Below are positions 18,095 through 26,760 of a stretch of DNA of 64,000 nucleotides, piece by piece. The DNA is from Ketobacter sp. (GTDB lineage Bacteria > Pseudomonadota > Gammaproteobacteria > Pseudomonadales > Ketobacteraceae). The translations under genes and the position numbers were made by a program. How positions within the stretch are numbered: position 1 is the stretch's first letter; the number at the start of each line of letters is the position of its first letter. The DNA is taken from assembly GCF_003671495.1 (NCBI RefSeq), contig NZ_RCHN01000015.1:350132-414131 (forward strand), read 5' to 3'. The notes under the pieces are model-generated. The model searched no databases. It was not told the origin of the DNA and saw only the letters and a list, made by a program, of their open reading frames with translations.

Positions 18095-18643
18095 TCATGA
18101 CAATCCAAGCGCCTGGTATAACTTCTGCCAATCGAAATGGGGGCCGGGGTCCGTCTTGCGCCCGGGGGCGATGTCACTGTGCCCGGTCAATGCCTGCAGA
18201 TTGAGAGCGGGGTAATGCGAAACCAGCGTTTCAATCACCTGTTTTAATCGCTCGTATTGAAGTGCTTCAAAGGGGCTGTCGTCGGTGCCTTCCAGTTCAA
18301 TACCGATGGAAAAGTCGTTGCAGTTGTGCCGCTCGCCATAACAGGATTGGCCGGCGTGCCAGGCCCGCTTATCAAACGGCACAAATTGCACGATCTCCCC
18401 ATCACGCCGGATCAACAGGTGGGACGACACCTCCATGCCCTGGATCTCCTCAAAGTACGGGTGCTCATCCGCACACAGCCCATTCTGAAAGAACTGCTCA
18501 ATGTGGTGACTGCCGTATTGGCCCGGCGGCAGACTGATGCAATGGATCACCACCAGCTCTGGCTCCATGCCTTGCGGCCGCTCATTGAAGTTGGGGGAAG
18601 GCACCCGCTTCGCCTCCTCCAGCCAGTGATTCTTGATGTGCAC
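18095..18643 (-). CDS. ampD: 1,6-anhydro-N-acetylmuramyl-L-alanine amidase
   Basis: 182 residues, the normal size of cytoplasmic AmpD, with no signal peptide. It cleaves the stem peptide from imported anhydromuropeptides. Zinc ligands are visible as His34 (VVIHCISLPPG), His155 (ALTGHSDIAPGRKTDPGP) and Asp165; the catalytic Glu116 is in IGIELEG. The start is GTG with GGAG upstream. A terminator separates it from the DUF1631 gene, so ampD-ampE form their own unit. With AmpG at 598-2169, two recycling steps are encoded in the window. Confidence 0.95.
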   Translation of the reverse strand: MHIKNHWLEEAKRVPSPNFNERPQGMEPELVVIHCISLPPGQYGSHHIEQFFQNGLCADEHPYFEEIQGMEVSSHLLIRRDGEIVQFVPFDKRAWHAGQSCYGERHNCNDFSIGIELEGTDDSPFEALQYERLKQVIETLVSHYPALNLQALTGHSDIAPGRKTDPGPHFDWQKLYQALGLS

Positions 18644-18688
18644 GAACAGCTCCCGGCCTGATTATTGGGGAGAGCCTAAGTTACAGGC

Positions 18689-18714
18689 AAAAAAAAGCTG
18701 CCACAAGGGCAGCC
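18689..18714 (-). terminator. Rho-independent terminator after the DUF1631 gene
   Basis: Read on the minus strand, GCTGCC-CTTGT-GGCAGC is followed by eight T residues (A-run at 18689-18696 on the plus strand). It lies between the DUF1631 stop and the ampD start and separates the two transcripts. Confidence 0.9.
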
Positions 18715-18755
18715 AGGAAAGGTGTAGGAAATAGGTTGAAGGTCGGCACGCAGGC

Positions 18756-21122
18756 TTACAGGTTAGACTCTTTGACCTTGCGCAGGTTACCGATCACGTT
18801 CTGCAGGGCGCGATCGAACAACAGAGAGTCTTCCAGAATCAGCACCTCACCCTTTTTCAGGGCGTGGGCCAGACCCAGCGTGGTTTTCTCATCGATTTTC
18901 ACCCCGGTACGGTTCACGAAAATCATCTTGTCGGCAGACTTGATGTGGGCCGCCAGCTTGGAGCGGGTTTTATTGCCCTCCGCATTGCGAAACTCCAGCC
19001 AGGCACCCACGTTAAGCTTCTTGGCCTGCTGCAGATAAGGATCGCTGTCCGGCAACGCCTCCAACTGGGCATCCGGTGTGGCGGTAGCGGTACGGGTGAT
19101 GTCCAGGGGCGAGACTTTGCCCCGTTCCGGCAATACCGGGGTCGCCCCCATGCGTTCCATATCTTCAGTGACGGCGGCCACCAGATCCTTGGCCGGGTCC
19201 TTGCGATCATCCAGGTGCTCCGGGGTTTCCCCGCGTAACACCTGCATCTGCAATTGTTCCAGCTCGGTCAGCATCTCGCCCATCTCAAAGGGATTGAACG
19301 ACACGCTGTTCAAACCCTGGCGCAGATTCTTCAACAGGATCGGCACAATATTGAAAAGTTTCTTACGGGCCGCATCATCTTCAGTGGGCGCCACACTCAA
19401 CAGCAGGTGATCAATGGTTTTCACCGCACCCAGCCAGTTGTTGCTTTCCGGGCCGTATTTCAGGAACACCAGCTTGAGCACCGACATCCAGCCATCTGTC
19501 AGCAAACGCACCACCACTTCCGGTACCGTTTTGCCATCCAGACGTTTGCGCACGGTTTCCAGGGCCGTCTTCTCCGCCAGTTGCGCCTTGGCTTTACCTT
19601 CCTCGGCGGCCTTGGTGCGCTGCTCGATCATTTGTGAACGACGCACTTCCGTTTGCATGAACTGGCTGAAATCGTGCAACAGCTCATCAAACAGGGCCGC
19701 ATCTTTCTCATATTCACTGAGAATGCGTTGTGCCGTGGACTGGATTTTCTTGAACACCATGTCCTTCTGCAGATGATCGGCATCTTCGTTCAGGCCGATG
19801 CCGGCCCGGGCCAGCTCGTTCAATAATTTTCGCGCCGGATGACCGCCCCGGCTGAAGAATCCGTAATCCTGAATGGCCAGTTTCAGATAGGGAATCTGCA
19901 AGCGTCCGATCAGGGCTTTCACCGGCACCGGCAGGTTGTCATCATCCAGGATAAAGTCGAACAGCATGGACACCAGATTGATGACATCGGTATCCGTTTG
20001 GCCCACTTTCTCCGGGCCCTGCTTGGACTCCCGCTGACGCAGGATATTGGACACCACACCGCGCACATTGACCTTGGGCAGACTGATTTTGCCGTTGATC
20101 ACGTCCTCACCCTGGGGCTGCACCTGCTGCACCCGGGACAACACCTCAAACAATTCTGCGTTGCTCATCTCACGGGCATCCGCCGCGGACGAACCAATGG
20201 GGCCCGACACCATGTTGGTGACCATGGGCACGTTTCTCACCGAGGCCAACAAGGTCTGCAGCTGGGTGAAAAATTCGTTGGCCGCCTGTTTGGCTGCACT
20301 GACCTGGGGGCCCGACTGGGATTCGCCCTGGGACTCGGCAGCCTTCGGCTCCTGGGCGCGTCGGCGCACGGACGCCAATGTCGGTGTACCTTTCAGATCG
20401 GGCAAGACACCTGCTTCCGCCAGCACGGCATTGGCGGTATCCAGCACCACGTCGTAATCCGATATCACGAACTTGTCGAACAGCTTGTACAACACCAGGC
20501 GCTTTTTAATGTCGCACTGCACCACCTGGGTGGCACTGTTGAATGCCTCACAAATCTGCTGAGGGTGGAACGGGTTGTTCTTTTCATTCACCTTGATATG
20601 GGAATGCACCAACAACGCTTCCATCCGGGTATTCAACTGATAGATCTTGTCGGCAAATTTATTCTTGGCCTTGGACACCATCGCATCCAGGGCCACATTC
20701 ATTTCCAGATCGTCATCCGCCACCAGCGACAGGCCTTCGAGGGCGGAAATCGCCTCCAACGACACGCCTTCTTCTGCCGAATGGGGCAATTTCTTGAACA
20801 GCACATTGAGCTTCTGATAGAAGTTACGCTCGATTTCCTTACGGTTCAGGCGCAACTGGCGCATGGTCTCAATGTAAGAGTCTTTTTCCTGATCACTTTG
20901 CGCCTTACCGGCGTATTCAAAAAAGATATCGTCGGCCTTGTCAAACACGTCTGCCAATAACTGATGCAGCTCTTCCAGTGCCGAGCGGCGCGCTTTCATC
21001 AGCACGCTGGGCAATCCGGCATTAGGTTGGGCCTTATCGTTTTGCATGGTGTTTGCTGAACCATTGGGGGAAGCCGACATCCCATTGCTGGTGACACACC
21101 GAAGTTCTGGCTTCTGATTCAT
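18756..21122 (-). CDS. DUF1631 family protein with PilZ-like C-terminal segment
   Basis: 788 residues, soluble, largely helical, matching the DUF1631 proteins found next to ampD and nadC in Pseudomonas (PA4523-like, sometimes misnamed thymidine phosphorylase). Function is unknown. The N-terminus (about 40-200) is rich in charged helices with repeated EEL/RRS/EIERNFYQK elements. A low-complexity Gln/Ser/Glu stretch falls near 265-285, and a charged coiled-coil-like helix near 490-530. The final 86 residues (from about 703, GAWLEFRN...) are beta-strand rich with FVNRTG and recall a PilZ fold, but the RxxxR and D/NxSxxG c-di-GMP motifs are absent. GAGG precedes ATG 21122. Confidence 0.85.
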   Translation of the reverse strand: MNQKPELRCVTSNGMSASPNGSANTMQNDKAQPNAGLPSVLMKARRSALEELHQLLADVFDKADDIFFEYAGKAQSDQEKDSYIETMRQLRLNRKEIERNFYQKLNVLFKKLPHSAEEGVSLEAISALEGLSLVADDDLEMNVALDAMVSKAKNKFADKIYQLNTRMEALLVHSHIKVNEKNNPFHPQQICEAFNSATQVVQCDIKKRLVLYKLFDKFVISDYDVVLDTANAVLAEAGVLPDLKGTPTLASVRRRAQEPKAAESQGESQSGPQVSAAKQAANEFFTQLQTLLASVRNVPMVTNMVSGPIGSSAADAREMSNAELFEVLSRVQQVQPQGEDVINGKISLPKVNVRGVVSNILRQRESKQGPEKVGQTDTDVINLVSMLFDFILDDDNLPVPVKALIGRLQIPYLKLAIQDYGFFSRGGHPARKLLNELARAGIGLNEDADHLQKDMVFKKIQSTAQRILSEYEKDAALFDELLHDFSQFMQTEVRRSQMIEQRTKAAEEGKAKAQLAEKTALETVRKRLDGKTVPEVVVRLLTDGWMSVLKLVFLKYGPESNNWLGAVKTIDHLLLSVAPTEDDAARKKLFNIVPILLKNLRQGLNSVSFNPFEMGEMLTELEQLQMQVLRGETPEHLDDRKDPAKDLVAAVTEDMERMGATPVLPERGKVSPLDITRTATATPDAQLEALPDSDPYLQQAKKLNVGAWLEFRNAEGNKTRSKLAAHIKSADKMIFVNRTGVKIDEKTTLGLAHALKKGEVLILEDSLLFDRALQNVIGNLRKVKESNL

Positions 21123-21468
21123 GGCGGTTAGCCTCGTCTACGCGAACATACATCTTTTTACACAAAGTCCACTCAACATCCGTTTTCTGCGAGCGTGAAT
21201 CTGTCTCTTCCGTGCTGACTGACAATCTTTGTCATCTTTTGCAAGAACGCAGCACGTCACTAGGAGTATAGGAGCGATTTTATGGTGCACCGGGCAGATG
21301 TGACCCATTTGGGACTCAGATCACAAAGAAAACCGTCTATTTTTTGCCCTGTTTTAGCCGGTTTTTTGACAGGACAACTGACCAATCAGTAACCCGTTGA
21401 TATTCGTAAAAATTGTAACTTTCGCGTAAAATTGCCCCACACAAACTAACCAGTTTCAGGTGGGCGGG
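21123..21468. other. Divergent promoter region between DUF1631 gene and AGCS symporter
   Basis: 346 bases without a credible gene. It holds the palindrome at 21220-21234. On the plus strand, TTGACA at 21366-21371 is a perfect -35 hexamer, but the best -10 (TAACCC, 18 bases on) is weak. On the minus strand a TATACT (plus strand AGTATA near 21265) could be a -10 for the DUF1631 gene, placing the palindrome just downstream of its start. These are visual calls only. Confidence 0.4.
21220..21234. promoter_or_regulatory. Perfect palindrome TGACAA-N3-TTGTCA, copy 1
   Basis: TGACAATCTTTGTCA, two perfect six-base arms around TCT. The same arms with the same spacing recur at 24907-24921 in the pilA/pilB interval. 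It lies about 100 bases upstream of the DUF1631 start. It looks like an operator for a dimeric regulator; the regulator is unknown. Confidence 0.5.
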
Positions 21469-22806
21469 ATGCAAAACCTAACCGAATTTCTCTCTTGGCT
21501 AAGCGGAAACATCCTCTGGGGCGCCCCCATGCTCATCGCCCTCTCCCTCACCGGTATCGTACTCACCCTGGGCCTGCGACTGGCCACTCTGCGCAAAATC
21601 CCCTATGCCTTCGGGCTGCTGATGAAGGGCCGCAAGTCTGCTGCATCCGGCGACATCCCCCCCTTCAGCGCACTGATGACCGCCATGTCCGCCACCGTGG
21701 GCACCGGCAACATCGCCGGGGTGGCCACCGCCATCGCCATGGGTGGGCCCGGTGCCCTGTTCTGGATGTGGTGCATTGCCCTGATCGGCATGGCCACCAA
21801 ATACAGCGAAGCGGTATTGGCGGTGCGCTTTCGGGAACAGGACGACCGCGGCAATTTTGTGGGCGGCCCCATGTACTACATCAAGAACGGCATGGGCAAG
21901 AACTGGGCCTGGCTGGGGACCCTGTTTGCGCTGTTCGGATTACTGGCCGGATTCGGCATCGGCAATACGGTGCAATCCAATTCAGTAGCGGATGCGCTGG
22001 ACGCCACCTATGACGTGCCCCACGGTGTGACCGGCGCCATCCTCGCCATCATCGCCGGGCTGGTGTTGCTGGGCGGCATCAAACGCATCGGCCAGGTGGC
22101 CTCCAAACTGGTGCCCACCATGGCGATCCTGTACGTGGCCACCGGCCTGGTGTTCATTCTGATCAACCTTCAGCAAGTGCCTGCTGCGGTCAGCCTTATT
22201 GTGGACAGCGCCTTCAACGGCCATTCTGCCGTGGGCGGTTTTGCCGGTGCGGGCATCATGGCGGCAATCCGCTTCGGGGTGGCCCGGGGCGTGTTCTCGA
22301 ACGAGGCCGGCTTGGGCAGCGCCCCCATTGCTCACGCGGCGGCGCAAACCAACAACCCGGTACAGCAGGGCTTTATCGCCATGCTGGGCACCTTCATCGA
22401 CACCCTCATCATCTGCTCCATTACCGGCCTGGTGATCGTCATGAGCGGCGCCTGGACCAGTGGCGCCAGTGGCGCTGAACTCACCCAACAGGCCTTCGAT
22501 ATCCTGGGTTACAATTACGGCGCCCATGTGGTGGCACTGGGCCTGGCCCTGTTTGCCTTCACCACCATTCTGGGCTGGAGTTACTACAGCGAGCGTTGCG
22601 CGGAGTACCTGTTCGGCACCCGCGTCATCATGCCCTTCCGCCTGCTCTGGATACTGGCCATTCCCGCCGGTGCGCTGCTGTCGCTGGATTTCGTCTGGCT
22701 GCTGGCGGATGTGCTGAACGCCATGATGGCCATCCCCAACCTGATTGCCCTGCTGGTGTTGTGCCCGCTGGTGTTCAAACTGACCAAAGAATATTTCGAT
22801 AAGTAG
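21469..22806 (+). CDS. Sodium:alanine symporter, AGCS family
   Basis: 445-residue inner-membrane transporter with about ten to eleven hydrophobic helices. Family marks are ATVGTGNIAGVATAI in the first third, FVGGPMYYIKNGMGK, and VFSNEAGLGSAPIAHAAAQ, a signature around the sodium and substrate site. Members take up alanine, glycine or related amino acids with Na+. ATG 21469 is chosen over GTG 21460 because AGGTGGGCGGG then serves as ribosome site. nadC begins seven bases after its stop, so they are probably cotranscribed, an unusual pairing. Exact substrate cannot be read. Confidence 0.93.
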   Translation: MQNLTEFLSWLSGNILWGAPMLIALSLTGIVLTLGLRLATLRKIPYAFGLLMKGRKSAASGDIPPFSALMTAMSATVGTGNIAGVATAIAMGGPGALFWMWCIALIGMATKYSEAVLAVRFREQDDRGNFVGGPMYYIKNGMGKNWAWLGTLFALFGLLAGFGIGNTVQSNSVADALDATYDVPHGVTGAILAIIAGLVLLGGIKRIGQVASKLVPTMAILYVATGLVFILINLQQVPAAVSLIVDSAFNGHSAVGGFAGAGIMAAIRFGVARGVFSNEAGLGSAPIAHAAAQTNNPVQQGFIAMLGTFIDTLIICSITGLVIVMSGAWTSGASGAELTQQAFDILGYNYGAHVVALGLALFAFTTILGWSYYSERCAEYLFGTRVIMPFRLLWILAIPAGALLSLDFVWLLADVLNAMMAIPNLIALLVLCPLVFKLTKEYFDK

Positions 22807-23649
<843 letters not shown>

Positions 23650-23653
23650 CGGA

Positions 23654-24130
23654 TTAGCAACCGACCGGACGCAAACTATCCGGGACATTAGCCACGCTGC
23701 AAGACCAACTGCCATTACTCTGCCTTTGCCAAGTGACGTTAGCACCCACTCCTTGCAAGCGGGCAGTAGCCCGATTACCAAAGGTTGCTGTGATGGTGGC
23801 ATCGGATTCGAGCGGCGAACTCACCTGCGGCACTCCAGTGCTGGGTGGGAGCACCTGCCCCGTTTGGCTTTGGCCAACAGCTGTATCGATCAAGTCTGAC
23901 GCAGAAGCCCCAGGATCACATTGATCCGAGCCAGGCCCGACCGTAAGGCGACCATCATTAATACACACCTCAACAGCAGCCCGCAACGCGCCGGATTCTT
24001 GCATCACACGAGTCACTTGCGAGCGCCCAACATAATTTTGATACTGCGGAATAGCCACTGCGGCCAAAATACCGATGACAGCAACCACGACCATCAGCTC
24101 AATTAATGTAAATCCAGAGTGTTTTTGCAT
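23654..24130 (-). CDS. Type IV pilin, second (distal) paralog
   Basis: 158 residues. Short leader MQKHSG, then the type IVa prepilin signature [20 protein letters not shown] with Phe+1 and Glu+5, processed and N-methylated by PilD. Four cysteines lie at positions equivalent to those of the upstream pilin, the last in PVGC at the C-terminus, so two disulfides are likely. Similarity runs along the whole length (shared [34 protein letters not shown]), showing a tandem duplication. GGAGG is an excellent ribosome site. A perfect terminator stands between the two genes, so expression may be lower or separate. Confidence 0.9.
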   Translation of the reverse strand: MQKHSGFTLIELMVVVAVIGILAAVAIPQYQNYVGRSQVTRVMQESGALRAAVEVCINDGRLTVGPGSDQCDPGASASDLIDTAVGQSQTGQVLPPSTGVPQVSSPLESDATITATFGNRATARLQGVGANVTWQRQSNGSWSCSVANVPDSLRPVGC

Positions 24131-24158
24131 ACCTGCCTCCCATCATTGAACCGAGGTT

Positions 24159-24192
24159 AAAAAGAAGGGCGCTAACAAGCGCCCTTCTTTTT
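24159..24192 (-). terminator. Strong terminator between the two pilin genes
   Basis: A perfect 15-base stem (24159-24173 with 24178-24192) closes a four-base loop; its GC-rich top and A/T-run ends give a U-tract on the minus strand. It lies after the stop of the first pilin and about 30 bases before the start of the second. The symmetric arms could also act on the plus strand. Confidence 0.92.
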
Positions 24193-24215
24193 GTTCTAGC
24201 TTGATCTATTGATTA

Positions 24216-24701
24216 TTAGATGGCAGTACAACCATTTGGAATCAAGTTGGTGGGCACTTGAGATGTTTCGCAAACCCAAGAGCCAGTGTTATTTCGTCTC
24301 CAGCGCAGTGATGCACCTGCATCTTGCAATACTGCTGCAGCATTACTACCAAAAGTAGCAGTAATAATGGCGGTCGCATCCAATGGATTCACAAGCGGTA
24401 CACCAGTCAACGCGGGAAGAGCGTTACCGACCTGATCATTGGCAGCAGCAGCCAACAGGTTAGAACCTGTCGCACCGGGATCGCACTGACCAGCGGCGTT
24501 ACCGATAACCAGACGACCTTCGTTAACGCAAGCCTCCACTGCAGTTTTAATCGCACCGGCTTCCTGCATTACACGAGTAACCTGTGAACGAGCGATATAA
24601 TTCTGGTACTGGGGAATGGCCACAGCAGCCAGAATACCGATGATCGCTACCACGATCATCAATTCAATAAGAGTGAAACCCTGTTGCATTTGCTTCTTCA
24701 T
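24216..24701 (-). CDS. pilA: Type IV pilin, probable major subunit PilA
   Basis: 161 residues. Leader MKKQMQQG ends in the Gly cut by PilD, followed by [20 protein letters not shown] with Phe+1 and Glu+5, the assembly helix of type IVa pilins. Cysteines occur in EACVNEG, AGQCDPG, SWVCET and PNGC; the last pair forms the C-terminal D-loop typical of PilA. ATG 24701 follows GGAGAAA; upstream in-frame codons lie within the leader. It is called major because it follows the sigma54-type promoter at 24785-24800 and a strong terminator ends its message. Confidence 0.93.
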   Translation of the reverse strand: MKKQMQQGFTLIELMIVVAIIGILAAVAIPQYQNYIARSQVTRVMQEAGAIKTAVEACVNEGRLVIGNAAGQCDPGATGSNLLAAAANDQVGNALPALTGVPLVNPLDATAIITATFGSNAAAVLQDAGASLRWRRNNTGSWVCETSQVPTNLIPNGCTAI

Positions 24702-24784
24702 AAATGTTTCTCCAAGCGTTTGGTAAAGTACAACGTTCTTCGCAATTGACATCGGCACTATGCCAACCAACTAATTCTAAGAAA

Positions 24785-24800
24785 AGCACAGCTCGTGCCA
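24785..24800 (-). promoter_or_regulatory. Sigma54-type -24/-12 promoter of pilA
   Basis: On the minus strand TGGCACGAGCTGTGCT matches the consensus TGGCAC-N5-TTGCW with invariant GG and GC separated by ten bases. A start about 12 bases on would lie near 24774, giving a leader of about 73 bases. Pseudomonas pilA is known to be driven by RpoN with PilS/PilR, which supports the call. Confidence 0.78.
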
Positions 24801-24906
24801 GATTCAAGAAATTAATCTTACCCTCCAAAATTCAACACATTAGCTGTTCACTAAACATACAAACTCAAAAAGCGACGGGGTCCAGCAGACACTCACCGCC
24901 ACAAGA

Positions 24907-24921
24907 TGACAATTTTTGTCA
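24907..24921. promoter_or_regulatory. Perfect palindrome TGACAA-N3-TTGTCA, copy 2
   Basis: TGACAATTTTTGTCA, the same arms and spacing as at 21220-21234. It lies about 135-145 bases upstream of the predicted pilA start, a distance used by sigma54 activators. PilR of P. aeruginosa is reported to bind (N)4-6(C/G)TGTC repeats, and each arm contains TGTC, so a PilR-like site is possible. Confidence 0.5.
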
Positions 24922-25060
24922 CCCCAAGGCATATTTTATTTTACCGGGGCTTTGCGTTCTGAGCGTTTGATCTACTATTAGAAAAGAATCAATATATACA
25001 ATTGATTAACGCCCAATCTTCAATTGAACCGACAACCAACCCGGCAATCGACTATTAGCT

Positions 25061-26758
25061 ATGAATTTAAGCGGCCTGGCCAAAAAATTACTCCATGAAG
25101 GTGCCATTGCGGAAGATGCCATCCGTAACGCATCAGAAACCGCCCAAAAGCAGAAGATCCCCCTGGTCACTTACCTGGTTCAGAACAACCTGATTCCGGC
25201 CCGCACCATCGCCCTGGCGGCCGCTGAAGAGTTCGGCACTCCCTTGTTGGAGTTGGATTCCATGTCGGCGGACGCCTTTCCCAAAGAGCTGGTGGCCGAA
25301 AAGCTGATCCGCAAGCACCGGGCCCTGCCCCTGTTCAAACGCGGCACCCGGCTGTATGTGGCGGTGTCTGACCCCACCAACCTGCAGGCCATGGACGAAA
25401 TCAAGTTCAATACCGGCCTCAGCACCGAAGCCATCATTGTCGACGAAGACAAGCTGGACGGTGCCATTGATCGCTATCTGGAAAGCTCCGACTCCGGCTT
25501 CAGCGACCTGGGCGATGCGGACCTGGATGACCTGGACATCGAAGCCGGTGGCGACGACGACAAGGGCAACGACGTCACCGCGGAAGCGGCCGATGATGCC
25601 CCTATCGTACGCTTTGTGAATAAGATTCTGTTGGATGCCATTAAAATGGGGGCGTCGGACATTCACTTTGAGCCCTATGAGAAGGCCTATCGCATTCGCC
25701 TGCGGGCCGACGGCATTCTGCGGGAAGTGGCCAAACCGCCAGTGAACCTGGCGGCCAAACTGGCAGCCCGACTCAAGGTTATGTCCCAACTGGATATTTC
25801 CGAGCGCCGGGTACCCCAGGATGGCCGTATCAAACTCAAACTGTCGAAAACCCGGGCCATTGATTTCCGGGTCAACACCCTGCCCACCCTGTTCGGCGAG
25901 AAAATCGTGCTGCGAATTCTGGACCCGGACAGCGCCAAGCTGGGCATCGACATGCTGGGCTATGAGGAAGACCAGAAAGCCCTGTATATGAAAGCCCTGG
26001 AGCAACCCCAGGGCATGATTCTGGTGACCGGGCCCACCGGTTCCGGTAAAACCGTGTCCCTTTACACCGGTTTGAACATTCTCAACACCCCGGAACGCAA
26101 TATCTCCACAGCGGAAGACCCGGCGGAGATCAACCTGGAAGGGGTCAACCAGGTGAACGTAAACTCCAAAGTGGGGCTGGATTTCGGTTCTGCCCTGCGG
26201 GCCTTCCTGCGTCAGGACCCGGACATCGTCATGGTGGGGGAGATCCGGGACCTGGAAACCGCCGAGATTGCCATCAAGGCAGCCCAGACCGGGCACCTGG
26301 TGCTCTCCACCCTGCACACCAACAGCGCCCCGGAAACCCTGACCCGATTGCGCAACATGGGGGTGCCCGCCTTCAACATTGCCACCTCGGTCTCCCTGAT
26401 CATTGCCCAACGCCTGGCCCGCCGCCTGTGCAAGAACTGCAAAAAGCCCATCGACGTGCCCAAAGAGACGCTTATCGCCGAAGGTTTTAAGGAAGAGGAG
26501 ATCGGCACCTTCACGATATATGGCCCCCATGGATGTGATAAATGTGTGAACGGGTACAAAGGTCGGGTGGGTATTTATGAGGTGGTTAAGATCACTGACC
26601 CCATTTCACGCATTATAATGGAAGAAGGCAATGCGATTCAGATCGCCGACGCCGCCCGCGAGGAAGGCTTCAATGACCTGCGCGCCAGCGGCCTGAAAAA
26701 AGTGAAGGATGGTTTAACCAGCCTCGAAGAAGTTAATCGCGTAACCACAGGACATTAG
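25061..26758 (+). CDS. pilB: Type IV pilus assembly ATPase
   Basis: 565 residues. The cytoplasmic hexameric motor that drives pilin polymerisation. An N-terminal MshE-like domain (about 1-140) precedes an acidic linker (142-172, rich in Asp). Walker A GPTGSGKT is at 324-331, Walker B around DPDIVMVGEIRD (386-397), the His box STLHTNSA near 419. A zinc tetracysteine is formed by C457, C460, C492 and C495. It heads pilB-pilC-pilD, with pilC two bases downstream. No Shine-Dalgarno is visible before ATG 25061. Confidence 0.96.
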   Translation: MNLSGLAKKLLHEGAIAEDAIRNASETAQKQKIPLVTYLVQNNLIPARTIALAAAEEFGTPLLELDSMSADAFPKELVAEKLIRKHRALPLFKRGTRLYVAVSDPTNLQAMDEIKFNTGLSTEAIIVDEDKLDGAIDRYLESSDSGFSDLGDADLDDLDIEAGGDDDKGNDVTAEAADDAPIVRFVNKILLDAIKMGASDIHFEPYEKAYRIRLRADGILREVAKPPVNLAAKLAARLKVMSQLDISERRVPQDGRIKLKLSKTRAIDFRVNTLPTLFGEKIVLRILDPDSAKLGIDMLGYEEDQKALYMKALEQPQGMILVTGPTGSGKTVSLYTGLNILNTPERNISTAEDPAEINLEGVNQVNVNSKVGLDFGSALRAFLRQDPDIVMVGEIRDLETAEIAIKAAQTGHLVLSTLHTNSAPETLTRLRNMGVPAFNIATSVSLIIAQRLARRLCKNCKKPIDVPKETLIAEGFKEEEIGTFTIYGPHGCDKCVNGYKGRVGIYEVVKITDPISRIIMEEGNAIQIADAAREEGFNDLRASGLKKVKDGLTSLEEVNRVTTGH

Positions 26759-26760
26759 TA

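Larger units (their letters stand above)
24702..25060. other. pilA/pilB divergent control region
   Basis: 359 bases between the divergent pilA and pilB starts. It holds the sigma54-type element (24785-24800), a minus-strand GTGTC at 24888-24892, the palindrome (24907-24921), and an inverted repeat AATCAA-N9-TTGATT at 24987-25007 in an AT-rich patch that could favour bending. pilB has no clear Shine-Dalgarno and only a weak TTGATC/CAATAT promoter candidate. Confidence 0.55.

Noticed and set aside
19839..20960. 373-codon plus-strand open frame
   Set aside because: Antisense to the DUF1631 gene, which has the coherent family match and ribosome site.
21034..21225. 63-codon minus-strand frame overlapping the DUF1631 start
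   Set aside because: No homology or ribosome site; it overlaps the well-supported gene in another frame.
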